A stretch of 64,000 nt of DNA from Micromonospora polyrhachis (lineage in GTDB: Bacteria; Actinomycetota; Actinomycetes; Mycobacteriales; Micromonosporaceae), in NCBI RefSeq assembly GCF_014203835.1, contig NZ_JACHJW010000001.1, forward strand, positions 3,856,501 to 3,920,500, in the 5' to 3' direction. Within the stretch, counting starts at the first letter, position 1. Every line of letters begins with the position of its first letter. Made by a program: the position numbers and the translations under genes. Under the pieces are notes generated by a model. It was not told the DNA's origin, searched no databases, and saw only the letters and a program-made list of their open reading frames with translations. Shown here one piece after another: positions 15,524-23,704 of this stretch.

Positions 15524-15883
15524 TTACCGGGACGTCATCCAGCGTTGGGCCCGCCCGAGGAGGGCGGCGAAGCCGATCAATGCGGCGTACCACCAGACGT
15601 CGCCGTCGCGGGTGGTCAGCTCGCCGTACCGGTTGGCGAGGAAACCGGTGAAGACCAGGGCCGCGACGCCGGCCACGCCGATGGTCGCGCGAAGATCCGG
15701 TACGACTGCCGCGTACCCGCCGACGACCACCGCGACTATCAACAGTCGGCCCGGTATGGCATCCCCCGGGAAGACCGCGGCGGCGATGATTGCGGCGACT
15801 ACGACGATCATGCAGCCACCGGCGAGGCCGATCCCGATCGGCGTACGACTGGTCTCCTGAGCGGCGTCGGTTCCGGTGGACAC
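15524..15883 (-). CDS. Small membrane protein, hypothetical
   Basis: A 119-residue protein with a short polar N terminus and three or four hydrophobic helices (GLAGGCMIVVVAAIIAAAVF; RLLIVAVVVGGYAAVV; IGVAGVAALVFTGFLANRY; a last WYAALIGFAALLG). The GTG at 15883 has AAGGAAG 7 nt upstream, which is better than the extended frame to 16000. I recognise no family. It may form a unit with the downstream hydrolase (gap of 30 nt). Confidence 0.65.
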   Translation of the reverse strand: MSTGTDAAQETSRTPIGIGLAGGCMIVVVAAIIAAAVFPGDAIPGRLLIVAVVVGGYAAVVPDLRATIGVAGVAALVFTGFLANRYGELTTRDGDVWWYAALIGFAALLGRAQRWMTSR

Positions 15884-16009
15884 GTCGATACTTCCTTCAC
15901 CAGCACTGGCCTCTTCGGTCTGGGCCGACTGAGGCAATGCCAGCGCGGAGCACGGTGTCCGGTCACGGATCTTGACACACCCGATACGCCCCGGTGGCAA
16001 ACTCCTACG

Positions 16010-16045
16010 CGGCCGTAACAGCGGCCGTAACAGCGGCCGTAACGG
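16010..16045. repeat. Three 12-bp tandem repeats in macrodomain leader
   Basis: CGGCCGTAACAG repeats at 16010-16021, 16022-16033 and (last base changed) 16034-16045. The repeats sit between a consensus -35 TTGACA (15972-15977) and the ribosome site of the macrodomain gene. Confidence 0.8.
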
Positions 16046-16068
16046 CCGTCGGGTTGGGGGAGGCGTCG

Positions 16069-16584
16069 ATGGGTGTCGCGCTGGTCCAGGGGGACATCAC
16101 CGGGGAACAGGTGGATGCGATCGTCAACGCCGCCAACTCGTCCCTGCTGGGCGGTGGCGGAGTGGACGGGGCGATCCACCGACGCGGCGGGCCGGCGATC
16201 CTCGACGAGTGCCGGGCGCTGCGCGCCTCCCACTACGGTCGGGGTCTGCCGACCGGGAAGGCGGTGGCGACCACCGCCGGCAACCTGTCCGCCCGCTGGG
16301 TGATCCACACCGTCGGCCCGGTCTGGTCCGCTGCCGAGGACCGGTCGCAGTTGCTACGCGACTGCTATCGCAACAGTCTGCGGGTCGCCGACGAACTGGG
16401 TGCCACCACCGTCGCGTTCCCACTGATATCGGCCGGCGTCTACGGCTGGCCGGTCGACGACGCCGTACGACAGGCGCTGACCGTACTGCGGGAAGCGGCG
16501 TCGACCGAGGTGCGCCTGGTGCTGTTGGGAGCCGACGCGTTCGCCACGGCACAGAGAGTCGCCGCCACGTTCGTGACCGACTGA
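16069..16584 (+). CDS. Macro domain protein (O-acetyl-ADP-ribose deacetylase type)
   Basis: A 171-residue single macrodomain of the MacroD/YmdB type, which binds ADP-ribose and removes acetyl or ADP-ribosyl groups. The signature is present: DAIVNAANSSLLGGGGVDGAIHR, the G-x-A loop LPTGKAVATTAG, and FPLISAGVYGWP for the distal ribose. The ATG at 16069 has GGGGGAGG 5-6 nt upstream; a longer frame to 15994 would only add Ala/Val residues encoded by the 12-bp repeats. No toxin or NAD-dependent sirtuin partner is adjacent. Confidence 0.92.
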   Translation: MGVALVQGDITGEQVDAIVNAANSSLLGGGGVDGAIHRRGGPAILDECRALRASHYGRGLPTGKAVATTAGNLSARWVIHTVGPVWSAAEDRSQLLRDCYRNSLRVADELGATTVAFPLISAGVYGWPVDDAVRQALTVLREAASTEVRLVLLGADAFATAQRVAATFVTD

Positions 16585-16693
16585 CAGCGGCGTGGCGAAG
16601 ACCGGCCAGCGAGGGTGGCCGTGCTGGGCGACGGTCGAACCGCTGACCGAGCCTGGCTGAGATCTCCGCAGGGGTGCTTCTCGGTCGACGCTG

Positions 16694-17329
16694 TCAGTGG
16701 GTGGCCCACATGGCCTCGTAGTGCCGAGGGTCCGGTGGAGGACTTGGTAGCGGCGTGGCGTTGTGGGCCCTGAGGCCGTCCACAGCGATTGCCAGCAGGC
16801 GGAACCGGGCTGCTTCCTCGGCTTGTTTCGAGGGAGCTGGCCCCGGCCGGCTGAACTGTCCGATGAGCAGCGAGATGTCCATGGTGGTCACATCGGCGCG
16901 AAGGGCTTTCGCGCGGTGGGCCCGGGTGATCAGAGCGTTGGTGAACCGCTGGGCTTGTTCGGCGGCCTCCTGCATCTGCGGTGTGATGTCGATGGTTCCC
17001 GCCAGCGGGGCCAAGGCGCCGAAGCCGAACCGCACGCATTCGACGATGTGGTGGATCAGGCCCTGCCACGGATCATCGATCGCCAGTGCGGCGCGAGCCG
17101 TCTCGGCGAGGTGTTGCAGGGAGTCGGCGCACAGTCGTTGGAGCAGTTCCTCCTTGGTGCGGTACCGGCGGTACAGGCTGCCCATTCCCACCCCGGCCCG
17201 CTCGGCGACGGCCGAGACCGGAGCGTCGAATCCCTGGGCGATGAAGACCTCGCGGGCCGCCTCGATCAGCGCCTGGTCGTTGCGTGCGGCGCGGGCTTGG
17301 GGCCCACGCTTGCGGGGCGTGTCGGACAT
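16694..17329 (-). CDS. TetR/AcrR family regulator
   Basis: A 211-residue repressor. The HTH spans about residues 18-65 (LIEAAREVFIAQGFDAPV, then ERAGVGMGSLYRRYRTKEEL). A C-terminal ligand domain of the common SCO4008-type follows (LIGQFSRPGPAPSK). It is divergent from an NmrA-like reductase with two palindromic operators between the genes, so repression of both directions is likely. Start ATG at 17329. The usual inducers are hydrophobic or electrophilic small molecules; none is identifiable. Confidence 0.9.
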   Translation of the reverse strand: MSDTPRKRGPQARAARNDQALIEAAREVFIAQGFDAPVSAVAERAGVGMGSLYRRYRTKEELLQRLCADSLQHLAETARAALAIDDPWQGLIHHIVECVRFGFGALAPLAGTIDITPQMQEAAEQAQRFTNALITRAHRAKALRADVTTMDISLLIGQFSRPGPAPSKQAEEAARFRLLAIAVDGLRAHNATPLPSPPPDPRHYEAMWATH

Positions 17330-17343
17330 ACGCCAAGCGTACC

Positions 17344-17399
17344 TATTGCGGAGTGATCTTCTCCGAGTTAACTTATTCGGAGCGAGTTGCTCCGAATAA
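17344..17399. promoter_or_regulatory. Two palindromic TetR operators
   Basis: Site 2 is a perfect 11-bp inverted repeat: TTATTCGGAGC (17373-17383), 5-nt spacer, GCTCCGAATAA (17389-17399). Site 1 (17344-17370) is a degenerate form with CGGAG (17349-17353) and CTCCG (17361-17365). The centres are 29 bp apart. They fill the divergent TetR/NmrA intergenic region. Confidence 0.75.
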
Positions 17400-17412
17400 A
17401 GAGAGGGTATCC

Positions 17413-18276
17413 ATGTCTGATTCCGATGTCATCCTGGTCACCGGCGCGACCGGCAACCAGGGCGGTGCCACGGCACGCCAACTGCTGGCCCGTGGCTGGC
17501 AGGTCCACGCGTTGGTACGCGATCCGGGCAAGCCGGCCGCCCAGGAGTTGCAGGACCAGGGCGCGGTACTGGTCCAGGGCGATCTGGAGGACCCTGACTC
17601 CCTCCGCAGGGCGATGGACGGCGTACACGGGGTCTTCAGCGTCCAGGCGCTGGCGTACGAGCCGCACACCCTGGCCGCAGAGGTGCGTCAGGGCAAGGCA
17701 GTGGCCGACATCGCCAGCGAGATTGGCCTCGCGCACCTGGTCTACAGCTCCGTCGGCGGTGCCGAACGCAACACCGGCATCGACCACTTCGAAAGCAAGG
17801 CCGAGATCGAGCGACACATACTGAACCTCGATCTGCCCGCCACCATCGTGCGCCCGGTGTTCTTCATGAACAACCTGCTGCACTACGCCGACGCGCGAGG
17901 CGAGCGGGTCCTGTCGCTGCCGGTCGATCCCCACAAGCCGATGCAGGTCATCGCCGTCGACGACATCGGTGTCTTCGTCGCCGACGCCTTCGACCACCCG
18001 GGCCGGTCCATCGGCCGCCAGATCGAGCTCGCCGGTGACGAACTCACCTTCCCCCAGGTCGCCGAGATCTACCAACGGGTCACCGGTACACCAACCCGTC
18101 TTGAGGTGCTGCCCATCGAAGAGCGCATGTTCCAGTGGTTCGCCGAAGCCGGCTACCAGGCCGATATTCCCGCACTGCGCCGCCAGCATCCGGAACTGCT
18201 GACCTTCGAGCAGTTCCTGAGCCGACGACTCGCAGCACCCACGCATACCAATGGACGACAGGGAGCCGATCGATGA
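17413..18276 (+). CDS. NmrA/HSCARG family NAD(P)-binding protein
   Basis: A 287-residue atypical SDR. The Rossmann loop is ILVTGATGNQGGATARQLL (G-x-x-G-x-x-G), followed by a basic residue after strand 2 (VHALVRDP). The NmrA signature FEQFLS appears at the end, and RPVFFMNNLL in the middle is characteristic of the quinone-reductase/HSCARG-like subgroup. The catalytic Tyr-x3-Lys is missing, as usual, so it may be a redox sensor or NADPH-dependent reductase. The ATG at 17413 has GAGAGGG upstream and is under the TetR operators. Its stop overlaps the SnoaL-like gene (ATGA). Confidence 0.85.
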   Translation: MSDSDVILVTGATGNQGGATARQLLARGWQVHALVRDPGKPAAQELQDQGAVLVQGDLEDPDSLRRAMDGVHGVFSVQALAYEPHTLAAEVRQGKAVADIASEIGLAHLVYSSVGGAERNTGIDHFESKAEIERHILNLDLPATIVRPVFFMNNLLHYADARGERVLSLPVDPHKPMQVIAVDDIGVFVADAFDHPGRSIGRQIELAGDELTFPQVAEIYQRVTGTPTRLEVLPIEERMFQWFAEAGYQADIPALRRQHPELLTFEQFLSRRLAAPTHTNGRQGADR

Positions 18277-18695
18277 ACAGGCAGAGCGACGAAGACCGGA
18301 TCGCCGCCATCAGGCAGGTGGTGGCCGACGCCGAGAAGTACCAGAACGATCCTGAGCCGTTTCTCGCCCTGCACACCGCCGAAACGATCATTGTCAACAT
18401 TGCTGGCCGGCGGGTCCTGGGCCGGGACGCCCTGCGAGCAGCCATGACGGCAGCCCTGGCGAGCCCGCTGGCGCAGGTGCGCACCAGGCAGGAGATCGTG
18501 GACGTGCGCTTTCCCGCCCCCGGGGTCGCGCTCGTCAGTTGCACCAAGCACGTGTCCGATGACCGGGATGCAGTGGTGAAGGACGCCAGCGGTGCTGGTC
18601 TGCCGAAGTCGGGCAGCCTCACCTACATCCTGGTCGAGGAAGCGGACGCCTGGCGCATTGCTCTTGCGCAGACAACTCCGATCATGGCTAGCTAG
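18273..18695 (+). CDS. SgcJ/SnoaL-like NTF2-fold protein
   Basis: A 140-residue cone-shaped NTF2-fold protein. It begins with the helix DEDRIAAIRQVVADAEKYQNDP, has the middle strand ADxI-like FLALHTAETIIVNIAG and G-R-D-A-L-R motif, and ends with the sheet segment YILVEEADAWRIALAQ. Such proteins bind small hydrophobic ligands or act as detoxifying isomerases. It is translationally coupled to the NmrA-like gene and therefore likely acts with it on the same TetR-sensed compound. Its last 4 nt overlap the convergent XRE gene. Confidence 0.75.
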   Translation: MNRQSDEDRIAAIRQVVADAEKYQNDPEPFLALHTAETIIVNIAGRRVLGRDALRAAMTAALASPLAQVRTRQEIVDVRFPAPGVALVSCTKHVSDDRDAVVKDASGAGLPKSGSLTYILVEEADAWRIALAQTTPIMAS

Positions 18696-19507
18696 CTAGC
18701 CGGCGGGGCGGCCAGGCGGCGGAAGGTTGACGCGGTGAACTCGTCGAGTGGATAGAACAACTCGATCCCCAGCTCCGACAGTGTCACGTCGGCTGGGGCG
18801 CCGAAGGTGGTCATGGTGCCGAACATCGACAGCTCGCCCAACGGCGTACGGACCCGGAGCGGCACCTGCACCGGACACGGTCGGGTCGCCGGTACATCCG
18901 CCCCGGCGCTCGGCTCGGTGACGACGGGATAGCCGCACACCTCGTCGTACAGTTTGCCCAGCTCGGCGTCCCCGGTGGCCTGGACCTGGCGGAGCAGCCG
19001 CTCCAGGAAGAGGGCGCGGACCTGGCTGAGGTTGACCAGGCGCGCGGCGAGCCCGTCGGGATGCAGGGTCAGCCGGAACACGTTCGGCCGTGGCTCCAGG
19101 ACGTGCGCCGGGATGCCGTCCATGAGTACGGACATCGCCCGGTTACCGGCCACCACGTTCCAGAGCCGGTCGACCACGACGGCCGGATACGGCTCGTGCG
19201 TCGTCAGCATCGTGTCGAGCGCGGACCGGATCGAGGCCATGCCCTCGTCGTCCAGGCTGCTCTCCTGGTACGCCGGGGCGTAGTCGGCGGCCAACAGCAG
19301 AGTGTTGCGTTCCCGCAGTGGTACGTCCAGGACGGCGGCCAGATGCAGCAGCATTGCCCGGCTCGGTCGGGCCCGACCGGTCTCCACGCAGGACAGATGC
19401 CGGGCCGAGCTGTCCGCCCGGATGGCGAGTTCGAGTTGGCTGAGCCGACGGCGCTGACGCCACTCCCGTAGCAGGGTGCCCACCCGGGACGGCTGGTCGG
19501 AGTTCAT
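18692..19507 (-). CDS. XRE family regulator with MmyB-type ligand domain
   Basis: A 271-residue regulator. The N-terminal HTH (about 8-65) reads VGTLLREWRQRRRLSQLELA, then SSARHLSCVETGRARPS. A C-terminal MmyB-like PAS domain is indicated by YPAVVVDRLWNVVAGNRA and NVFRLTLHPDGLAARLVN. In this family the PAS pocket can bind fatty acids. It is divergent from a membrane protein/NAD-binding pair at 19643-20719, its probable targets. The ATG at 19507 lies 7 nt from a -10-like TACCCT; an upstream ATG at 19525 is the alternative. Longer open frames upstream are shadows of the divergent genes. Confidence 0.85.
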   Translation of the reverse strand: MNSDQPSRVGTLLREWRQRRRLSQLELAIRADSSARHLSCVETGRARPSRAMLLHLAAVLDVPLRERNTLLLAADYAPAYQESSLDDEGMASIRSALDTMLTTHEPYPAVVVDRLWNVVAGNRAMSVLMDGIPAHVLEPRPNVFRLTLHPDGLAARLVNLSQVRALFLERLLRQVQATGDAELGKLYDEVCGYPVVTEPSAGADVPATRPCPVQVPLRVRTPLGELSMFGTMTTFGAPADVTLSELGIELFYPLDEFTASTFRRLAAPPAS

Positions 19508-19642
19508 GGCGGGAAGGGTAGTCATCGTTGGATCAGCGGGGCCATGACCTCTGAGGTCATTGAAGTCATGGTCCCGGGCTGCCACGGTCTCCACAACAGC
19601 CGGGCCAGCGCAGGCCAGGGCTGACCGAGTGAGGAGACCGAA

Positions 19643-20077
19643 ATGACCACCCCAACCATGACCGCCCAGTACGCGGTGGACGGCAGACCACCATCGTCCC
19701 TGCTGCGTACCGTCCTGCTGATCGACGCCTGGAGCACCCTCGTCTTCGGTGTCTTCCTGCTGGCTGGTGGCTCGTGGCTCGGCGGCCCGCTCGGTCTGCC
19801 GATCACCTGGTCGGTTCCGATCGGCGTGGCGATGCTGGGCGGGGCCGCCGCGCTCGGCCTCATCGCGGGCTATCCGCGGATCCCGGCCCGGCTTGCCCTG
19901 ACCGTCGTCGCGGGCAATCTGCTCGGCGGGGTGGCGCTCGTGCTGCTCACGGTCTCGGACCTGCTGCCGCTGACCGGGTTCGGCACTGTCTTCGTGTTGT
20001 TCGGTGCGGTGTTGGTCGTGGTGGGCGCGGCGCTGGAGTTCATCGGCTACCGGCGTTACCAGGCGGACGGTCGTTGA
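19643..20077 (+). CDS. Small four-helix membrane protein, hypothetical
   Basis: A 144-residue protein with four predicted transmembrane helices (TLVFGVFLLAGGSWLGG; SVPIGVAMLGGAAALGLIA; LTVVAGNLLGGVALVLLTV; TVFVLFGAVLVVVGAALEF) and short cytosolic ends. No family is recognised. GAGGAG about 10 nt before the ATG supports the start. It lies 3 nt from the next gene, so the two form an operon facing the XRE/MmyB regulator, which suggests ligand-controlled expression. Confidence 0.7.
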   Translation: MTTPTMTAQYAVDGRPPSSLLRTVLLIDAWSTLVFGVFLLAGGSWLGGPLGLPITWSVPIGVAMLGGAAALGLIAGYPRIPARLALTVVAGNLLGGVALVLLTVSDLLPLTGFGTVFVLFGAVLVVVGAALEFIGYRRYQADGR

Positions 20078-20080
20078 CCG

Positions 20081-20719
20081 ATGCTGATCACCGTGTTCGG
20101 GGCCACCGGGGGCACCGGCCGGCTCGTCGTCATGCAGGCGCTGGAAGCGGGACACGAGGTACGGGCGGTCGTCCGCGACCCGGCCCGAGTCCCGTTGGAG
20201 CACCGGAACCTGCACGTCCACCAGGCCGACGTCTTCGATCCGGCGGCCATCCGGCCGGCCCTTGCCGACGTCGATGCGGTCGTCTCCGCACTCGGTGCGC
20301 CGAGCCGCAAGGACACCTCGATGGTCTGCGCGAGGGGCGTACGCAGCATCCTGACCGCCATGGAGGCGACCGACGTACGCCGGATCGTGGCGATCAGCGC
20401 CCAGCCGGTGCTGCGGAACGGGAGCGGGGATCCGCTCTGGTTTCGTAGCACGGTGCTTCCGATCGTGCGGGCGCTCCACAAGAACGTCTACGTCGACCTG
20501 GCCCGCATGGAGCAGATCCTGGTCGCCAGCGCTGTTGAGTGGACGATCGTGCGGCCGCCGATGTTGACCGACAAGCCTGGCACCGGTCGCTACCGTTCAG
20601 CGATCGAGGCCAACATCGCCGGCTCCAGCCTGACCCGCGCCGACCTGGCCACGGCACTACTCGACGTATTGGCCGACCCGACCACCATCCGAGCCGCGAT
20701 CGGCGTCACCGGTCCGTGA
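20081..20719 (+). CDS. NAD(P)H-binding atypical SDR
   Basis: A 212-residue NAD(P)-binding protein of the PF13460 type. The glycine loop is ITVFGATGGTGRLVV, the cofactor-selecting basic region is RAVVRDPARV, and the strand leading to the C-terminal part is VEWTIVRPPMLTDKPGTG. The canonical Tyr-Lys pair is absent, as in the BLVRB/YwnB-like group, which reduces flavins or quinones. It is likely co-transcribed with the membrane protein upstream. The gene ends 42 nt before the left end of the IS element and appears intact. Confidence 0.8.
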   Translation: MLITVFGATGGTGRLVVMQALEAGHEVRAVVRDPARVPLEHRNLHVHQADVFDPAAIRPALADVDAVVSALGAPSRKDTSMVCARGVRSILTAMEATDVRRIVAISAQPVLRNGSGDPLWFRSTVLPIVRALHKNVYVDLARMEQILVASAVEWTIVRPPMLTDKPGTGRYRSAIEANIAGSSLTRADLATALLDVLADPTTIRAAIGVTGP

Positions 20720-20761
20720 GGGCCAGTTGTCTATTCCGGGATCAGCCTGTGGCTGGTGGAG

Positions 20762-20816
20762 TTTGGGTGCATCCAGTGCGGCTCTGCGGGCTGTTGCGAA
20801 ATGAAGTTGGGGGCGG
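20762..20816 (+). repeat. Left inverted repeat of IS1182-like element
   Basis: The terminal TTTGGGTGCATCC and an inner block ending GAAGTTGGGGG match the right end in inverted orientation; the middle ten bases or so differ. Confidence 0.8.
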
Positions 20817-20855
20817 TTGATCTCCTTTTTGTGCATATTTAGATAGAATGGTGGT

Positions 20856-22592
20856 ATGGCAAAGGGGTACCGACCCGTTGATCGTGATCAACAGTTTCTG
20901 ATGCCGCCGGATATGCGGCAGTGGCTGCGGGCTGATCATCCGGTGTGGGTGCTGATCGAGGCGGTGCGGCTGTTGGACACCACGCAGATACATGCCCGGT
21001 GTCGCACGGGTGGGGTGGGTCGGGCGGGCTTCGACCCGGACATGATGCTGACATTGTTGTTCTATGCCTACGCGCGGGGGATCCGCTCGTCACGGCGGAT
21101 TGAGCGGCTGTGCTGGGAGGACGTGGGGTTCCGGGTGATCTGCGCGCAGGACGTGCCGGATCACACGACGATCTGGCGGTTCGCTGACATGGCCCCGCAG
21201 TTGGTGGAGAACTTGTTCGCCGAGGTGCTGCTGCTGTGCGCGAAGGCGGGGATGGGGCGGCTGGAGACGATCACGCTGGATGGGATGAAGATCGGCGCGA
21301 ACGCGTCGATGAAGGCCAACCGCAGCGAGGAACGGATTCGCGCCGAGTTGGCCGAGGTGGCCGCCGAGGCGGTGGCCGAGCACCGGGCCACGGACACGGC
21401 CGAGGATGCGCTGTTCGGCGGCGCCTGCGGCGGTGACCAGCTGCCCGAGGAGTTGGCCGATGAGCGCTGTCGTGGGCCGCGGCTGCGGCGGGCATTGGCC
21501 GAGCTGGAGGCCGAGCGGACCGCCGGACAGGCCGAGGCTGGGGCTAAGGCGGATCAGTATCTGCAGCGTCAACGTCGCGGTGAGCGTATCCGCGGTAACG
21601 TGCCGGTCAACGCGGAGGTTGCCTCGGCCAGGCTACGGCTGGAACAGGCCATCGCCGCTCGGCAAGCCACGATCGCCGAGTGGGAGCAGCGCAACGCCGA
21701 CAAGATCGCCGCGACGGGTAGCGGGCTGGTCGGTGCGCGGCCCCGCCCGGTCGATGAACACTTCGCGGTCGTGCGGGCGCGTACGTGGTTGGACAAGGCG
21801 CTGGCGCGGGCGGCCGAGCGGGAACGCCAGGTGGCCGATCAACGGCCGCGGGTGCGTAACGTCACCGACCCGGACAGTCGGCTCATGCCGACCAAGTCCG
21901 GGTTCATCCAGGGCTACAACCCGCAAAACGTGGTCTCGGCCGACCATCTGATCATCGCCACCGAACTGACCCAGGACACCGGTGATGTTGAACAGGCAAA
22001 GCCGATGATGGCCGCCGCCGAAGACGCCGCCAACCTCATCACCGGTGCCCATCGCGACCAGGCCGAAGCAGCGCAACTGACCTGCACCTGCCCACCAAAA
22101 GACAGCCAGGACTCACCGCCAACACCAACCGCCTCGCCGGCCACCGGTGCGACCCGCCGATCCTGTCCGCGCCACCCGAACGGGATCGGCACAATGGTCA
22201 TGGACGCCGGCTACCTGTCCGAGGAGAATCTCACCGCCGCCGGACCCGACCGGCTCATCGCCACCGGCAAAAGCCACGACGTGGAGAAATCGGCCCGTAC
22301 CCAACCCGCCGACCCGCCACCGGATCCCGACCAGCCCCACCACACCGATCCGGTCCAGCAGATGGCCCAGCGGTTACGCACCCCCGAAGGCATCGCCACC
22401 TACCGCCAACGCGGACACATCGCCGAGACCCCCCACGGCCACATCAAACACAACACAGGCATCCGCACCCTCACCCGCCGCGGTCTGGACCGTGCTACCG
22501 CCGAATGGAAGTTCATCTGCGCCACCTACAACATCAACCGGCTGGTACACACCCTCCGCACCACCGGCCATCTCCTACCCGGCAAGGCATAG
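20856..22592 (+). CDS. IS1182 family transposase
   Basis: A 578-residue DDE transposase. The N-terminal DUF772 domain has YRPVDRDQQFLMPPDMRQWL and the strand AYARGIRSSRRIE. The catalytic core shows the first Asp in ITLDGMKIGANAS, the second in VMDAGYLSEENL and the Glu in HIAETPHGHIKHN. Between them is a charged coiled-coil insert (about residues 150-330). No frameshift or stop is seen, so it is probably active. The ATG at 20856 is 6 nt from a -10-like TAGAAT (20844-20849). Confidence 0.93.
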   Translation: MAKGYRPVDRDQQFLMPPDMRQWLRADHPVWVLIEAVRLLDTTQIHARCRTGGVGRAGFDPDMMLTLLFYAYARGIRSSRRIERLCWEDVGFRVICAQDVPDHTTIWRFADMAPQLVENLFAEVLLLCAKAGMGRLETITLDGMKIGANASMKANRSEERIRAELAEVAAEAVAEHRATDTAEDALFGGACGGDQLPEELADERCRGPRLRRALAELEAERTAGQAEAGAKADQYLQRQRRGERIRGNVPVNAEVASARLRLEQAIAARQATIAEWEQRNADKIAATGSGLVGARPRPVDEHFAVVRARTWLDKALARAAERERQVADQRPRVRNVTDPDSRLMPTKSGFIQGYNPQNVVSADHLIIATELTQDTGDVEQAKPMMAAAEDAANLITGAHRDQAEAAQLTCTCPPKDSQDSPPTPTASPATGATRRSCPRHPNGIGTMVMDAGYLSEENLTAAGPDRLIATGKSHDVEKSARTQPADPPPDPDQPHHTDPVQQMAQRLRTPEGIATYRQRGHIAETPHGHIKHNTGIRTLTRRGLDRATAEWKFICATYNINRLVHTLRTTGHLLPGKA

Positions 22593-22682
22593 CGCAGCCA
22601 GTCCACGAACCACCCCAACCCGCCGGCCACACCCCACAGGCCCCAACAACATCAAACCCCGAATACCACCAGCACCCGCTAA

Positions 22683-22737
22683 CACCCCCCAACTTCATTT
22701 CGCAACAGCCCGTCTGGCAGCAATGGATGCACCCAAA
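22683..22737 (-). repeat. Right inverted repeat of IS1182-like element
   Basis: On the minus strand it reads TTTGGGTGCATCCATTGC from 22737 inward, then the shared inner block ending near 22683. Confidence 0.8.
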
Positions 22738-22765
22738 TCCGGCTGTTGTCGTCGGTCTGCTCGGC

Positions 22766-23386
22766 TCAGTGGAGCTTTCGGGCATGGACTCGTTCGATCA
22801 CACCCCTGGCCAATCGCTCGGTCTCCTCGATGGTGACGTCAAGCCCGCGCAGGATGGTGACCGGCCGGCGGGTGTAGTGCTCGCCCTGTAGGGGGATGCT
22901 GGCCAGGTCGACGACGTGTTGCAGGGCGCGTAGCGGCCAGAAGGAAGCGGCGACGTGGTCGACCAGCAGCAGGCGTCCGCCTGGCCTTAGGACGCGGAGC
23001 GCCTCGACGAGAGCCGCGCGTTCGTCGGGGATGCAGCAGAGGGCGAAGGTGCTGACAACGGTGTCGAACGTCGCCGTCGGAAACGGAAGTGCAGTTGCGT
23101 CGGTCCGGCTGAGGGCGACCGCCCGACGGACCCGTTCGGCCTGGTGACGTGCGATGTGAAGCATGGCGGGGCTCCAGTCGATGCCGGTCAGGTCGACATC
23201 GCCAGGGTAGTGGGGGAGATTGGCACCGGTGCCAATGGCAATCTCCAGCGTGGTGCCGTGCGCCCGGCGGCATACCCAGGTTCGGCTGTCGGCGAAGAAC
23301 CGGCGTTCAAGCCAGGCCATTCGTGTGTCGTAGCTGGGTGCCTGCCGGTTCCAGCAGCCGACAAGCCTTCCGGTTGATCGAGTCAC
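22766..23386 (-). CDS. Class I SAM-dependent methyltransferase
   Basis: A 206-residue methyltransferase similar to the UbiE/PmtA-like group. It has a start region WNRQAPSYDTRMAWLERR, motif I TLEIAIGTGANLPHYP, post-I TGIDWSPAML, and motif II TFDTVVSTFALCCI followed by LRPGGRLLLVDHV. The length and the helix carrying WPLRALQHVVDL suggest small-lipid or arsenite-like substrates are possible, but none can be assigned. GTG start at 23386 with no clear ribosome site. It lies immediately beside the right end of the IS element, whose insertion left its 3' end intact. Confidence 0.8.
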   Translation of the reverse strand: MTRSTGRLVGCWNRQAPSYDTRMAWLERRFFADSRTWVCRRAHGTTLEIAIGTGANLPHYPGDVDLTGIDWSPAMLHIARHQAERVRRAVALSRTDATALPFPTATFDTVVSTFALCCIPDERAALVEALRVLRPGGRLLLVDHVAASFWPLRALQHVVDLASIPLQGEHYTRRPVTILRGLDVTIEETERLARGVIERVHARKLH

Positions 23387-23704
23387 GGCGTGACGGCTTT
23401 CGGTGAGTTGGTGATGGCGGGCGTCGATCCAGATCGTTGAAGCGTAGTCCCGGTCCTGTTAGGTCTGCGGTGAATCCCGCAGAGCCCGGAACGGCTGGCA
23501 GCGTTTGTTCCCCGACGAGATCCTGCCTCACGCCACTTGCCAACGAGACGCAGACGACAATCCCAGAAGCAGCCGGTGTGCCGATGCTCGTGACGGCCAC
23601 CGGCACACCGGGATTTCGCATCGACAACCGTTTCAGGCCGCCTACGTCATGCCACGGCGATGGCCACCTGCAACTCCGCGTCGACCAGGGTCAGCTGGCG
23701 TAAC
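23387..23704. other. Non-coding gap with one hairpin
   Basis: I see no credible gene in these 318 nt. A 10-bp perfect stem, CCGGTGTGCC (23573-23582) and GGCACACCGG (23602-23611), could terminate the minus-strand secreted-protein transcript. Short open frames here lack coding signatures. Confidence 0.5.

Larger units (their letters stand above)
20762..22737 (+). mobile_element. IS1182-family insertion sequence
   Basis: About 1.98 kb bounded by long imperfect inverted repeats: left end from 20762 (TTTGGGTGCATCCA) and right end finishing at 22737 as its complement. A further shared inner block contains GGGCTGTTGCGAAATGAAG (left about 20789-20807; right complement about 22691-22711). It carries one apparently intact transposase gene. 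No target-site duplication is visible: flanks are GGAG on the left and TCCG on the right. The exact tips are therefore uncertain by a few bases. Confidence 0.85.

Noticed and set aside
19508-20479. Long N-terminal extension of the XRE/MmyB gene
   Set aside because: The extension is antisense to two credible genes and reads as His/Arg/Gln-rich shadow sequence; the HTH begins right after the ATG at 19507.
23437-23703. 88-codon plus-strand frame in the gap before the secreted protein
   Set aside because: There is no start signal or coding-like composition; it overlaps a hairpin.
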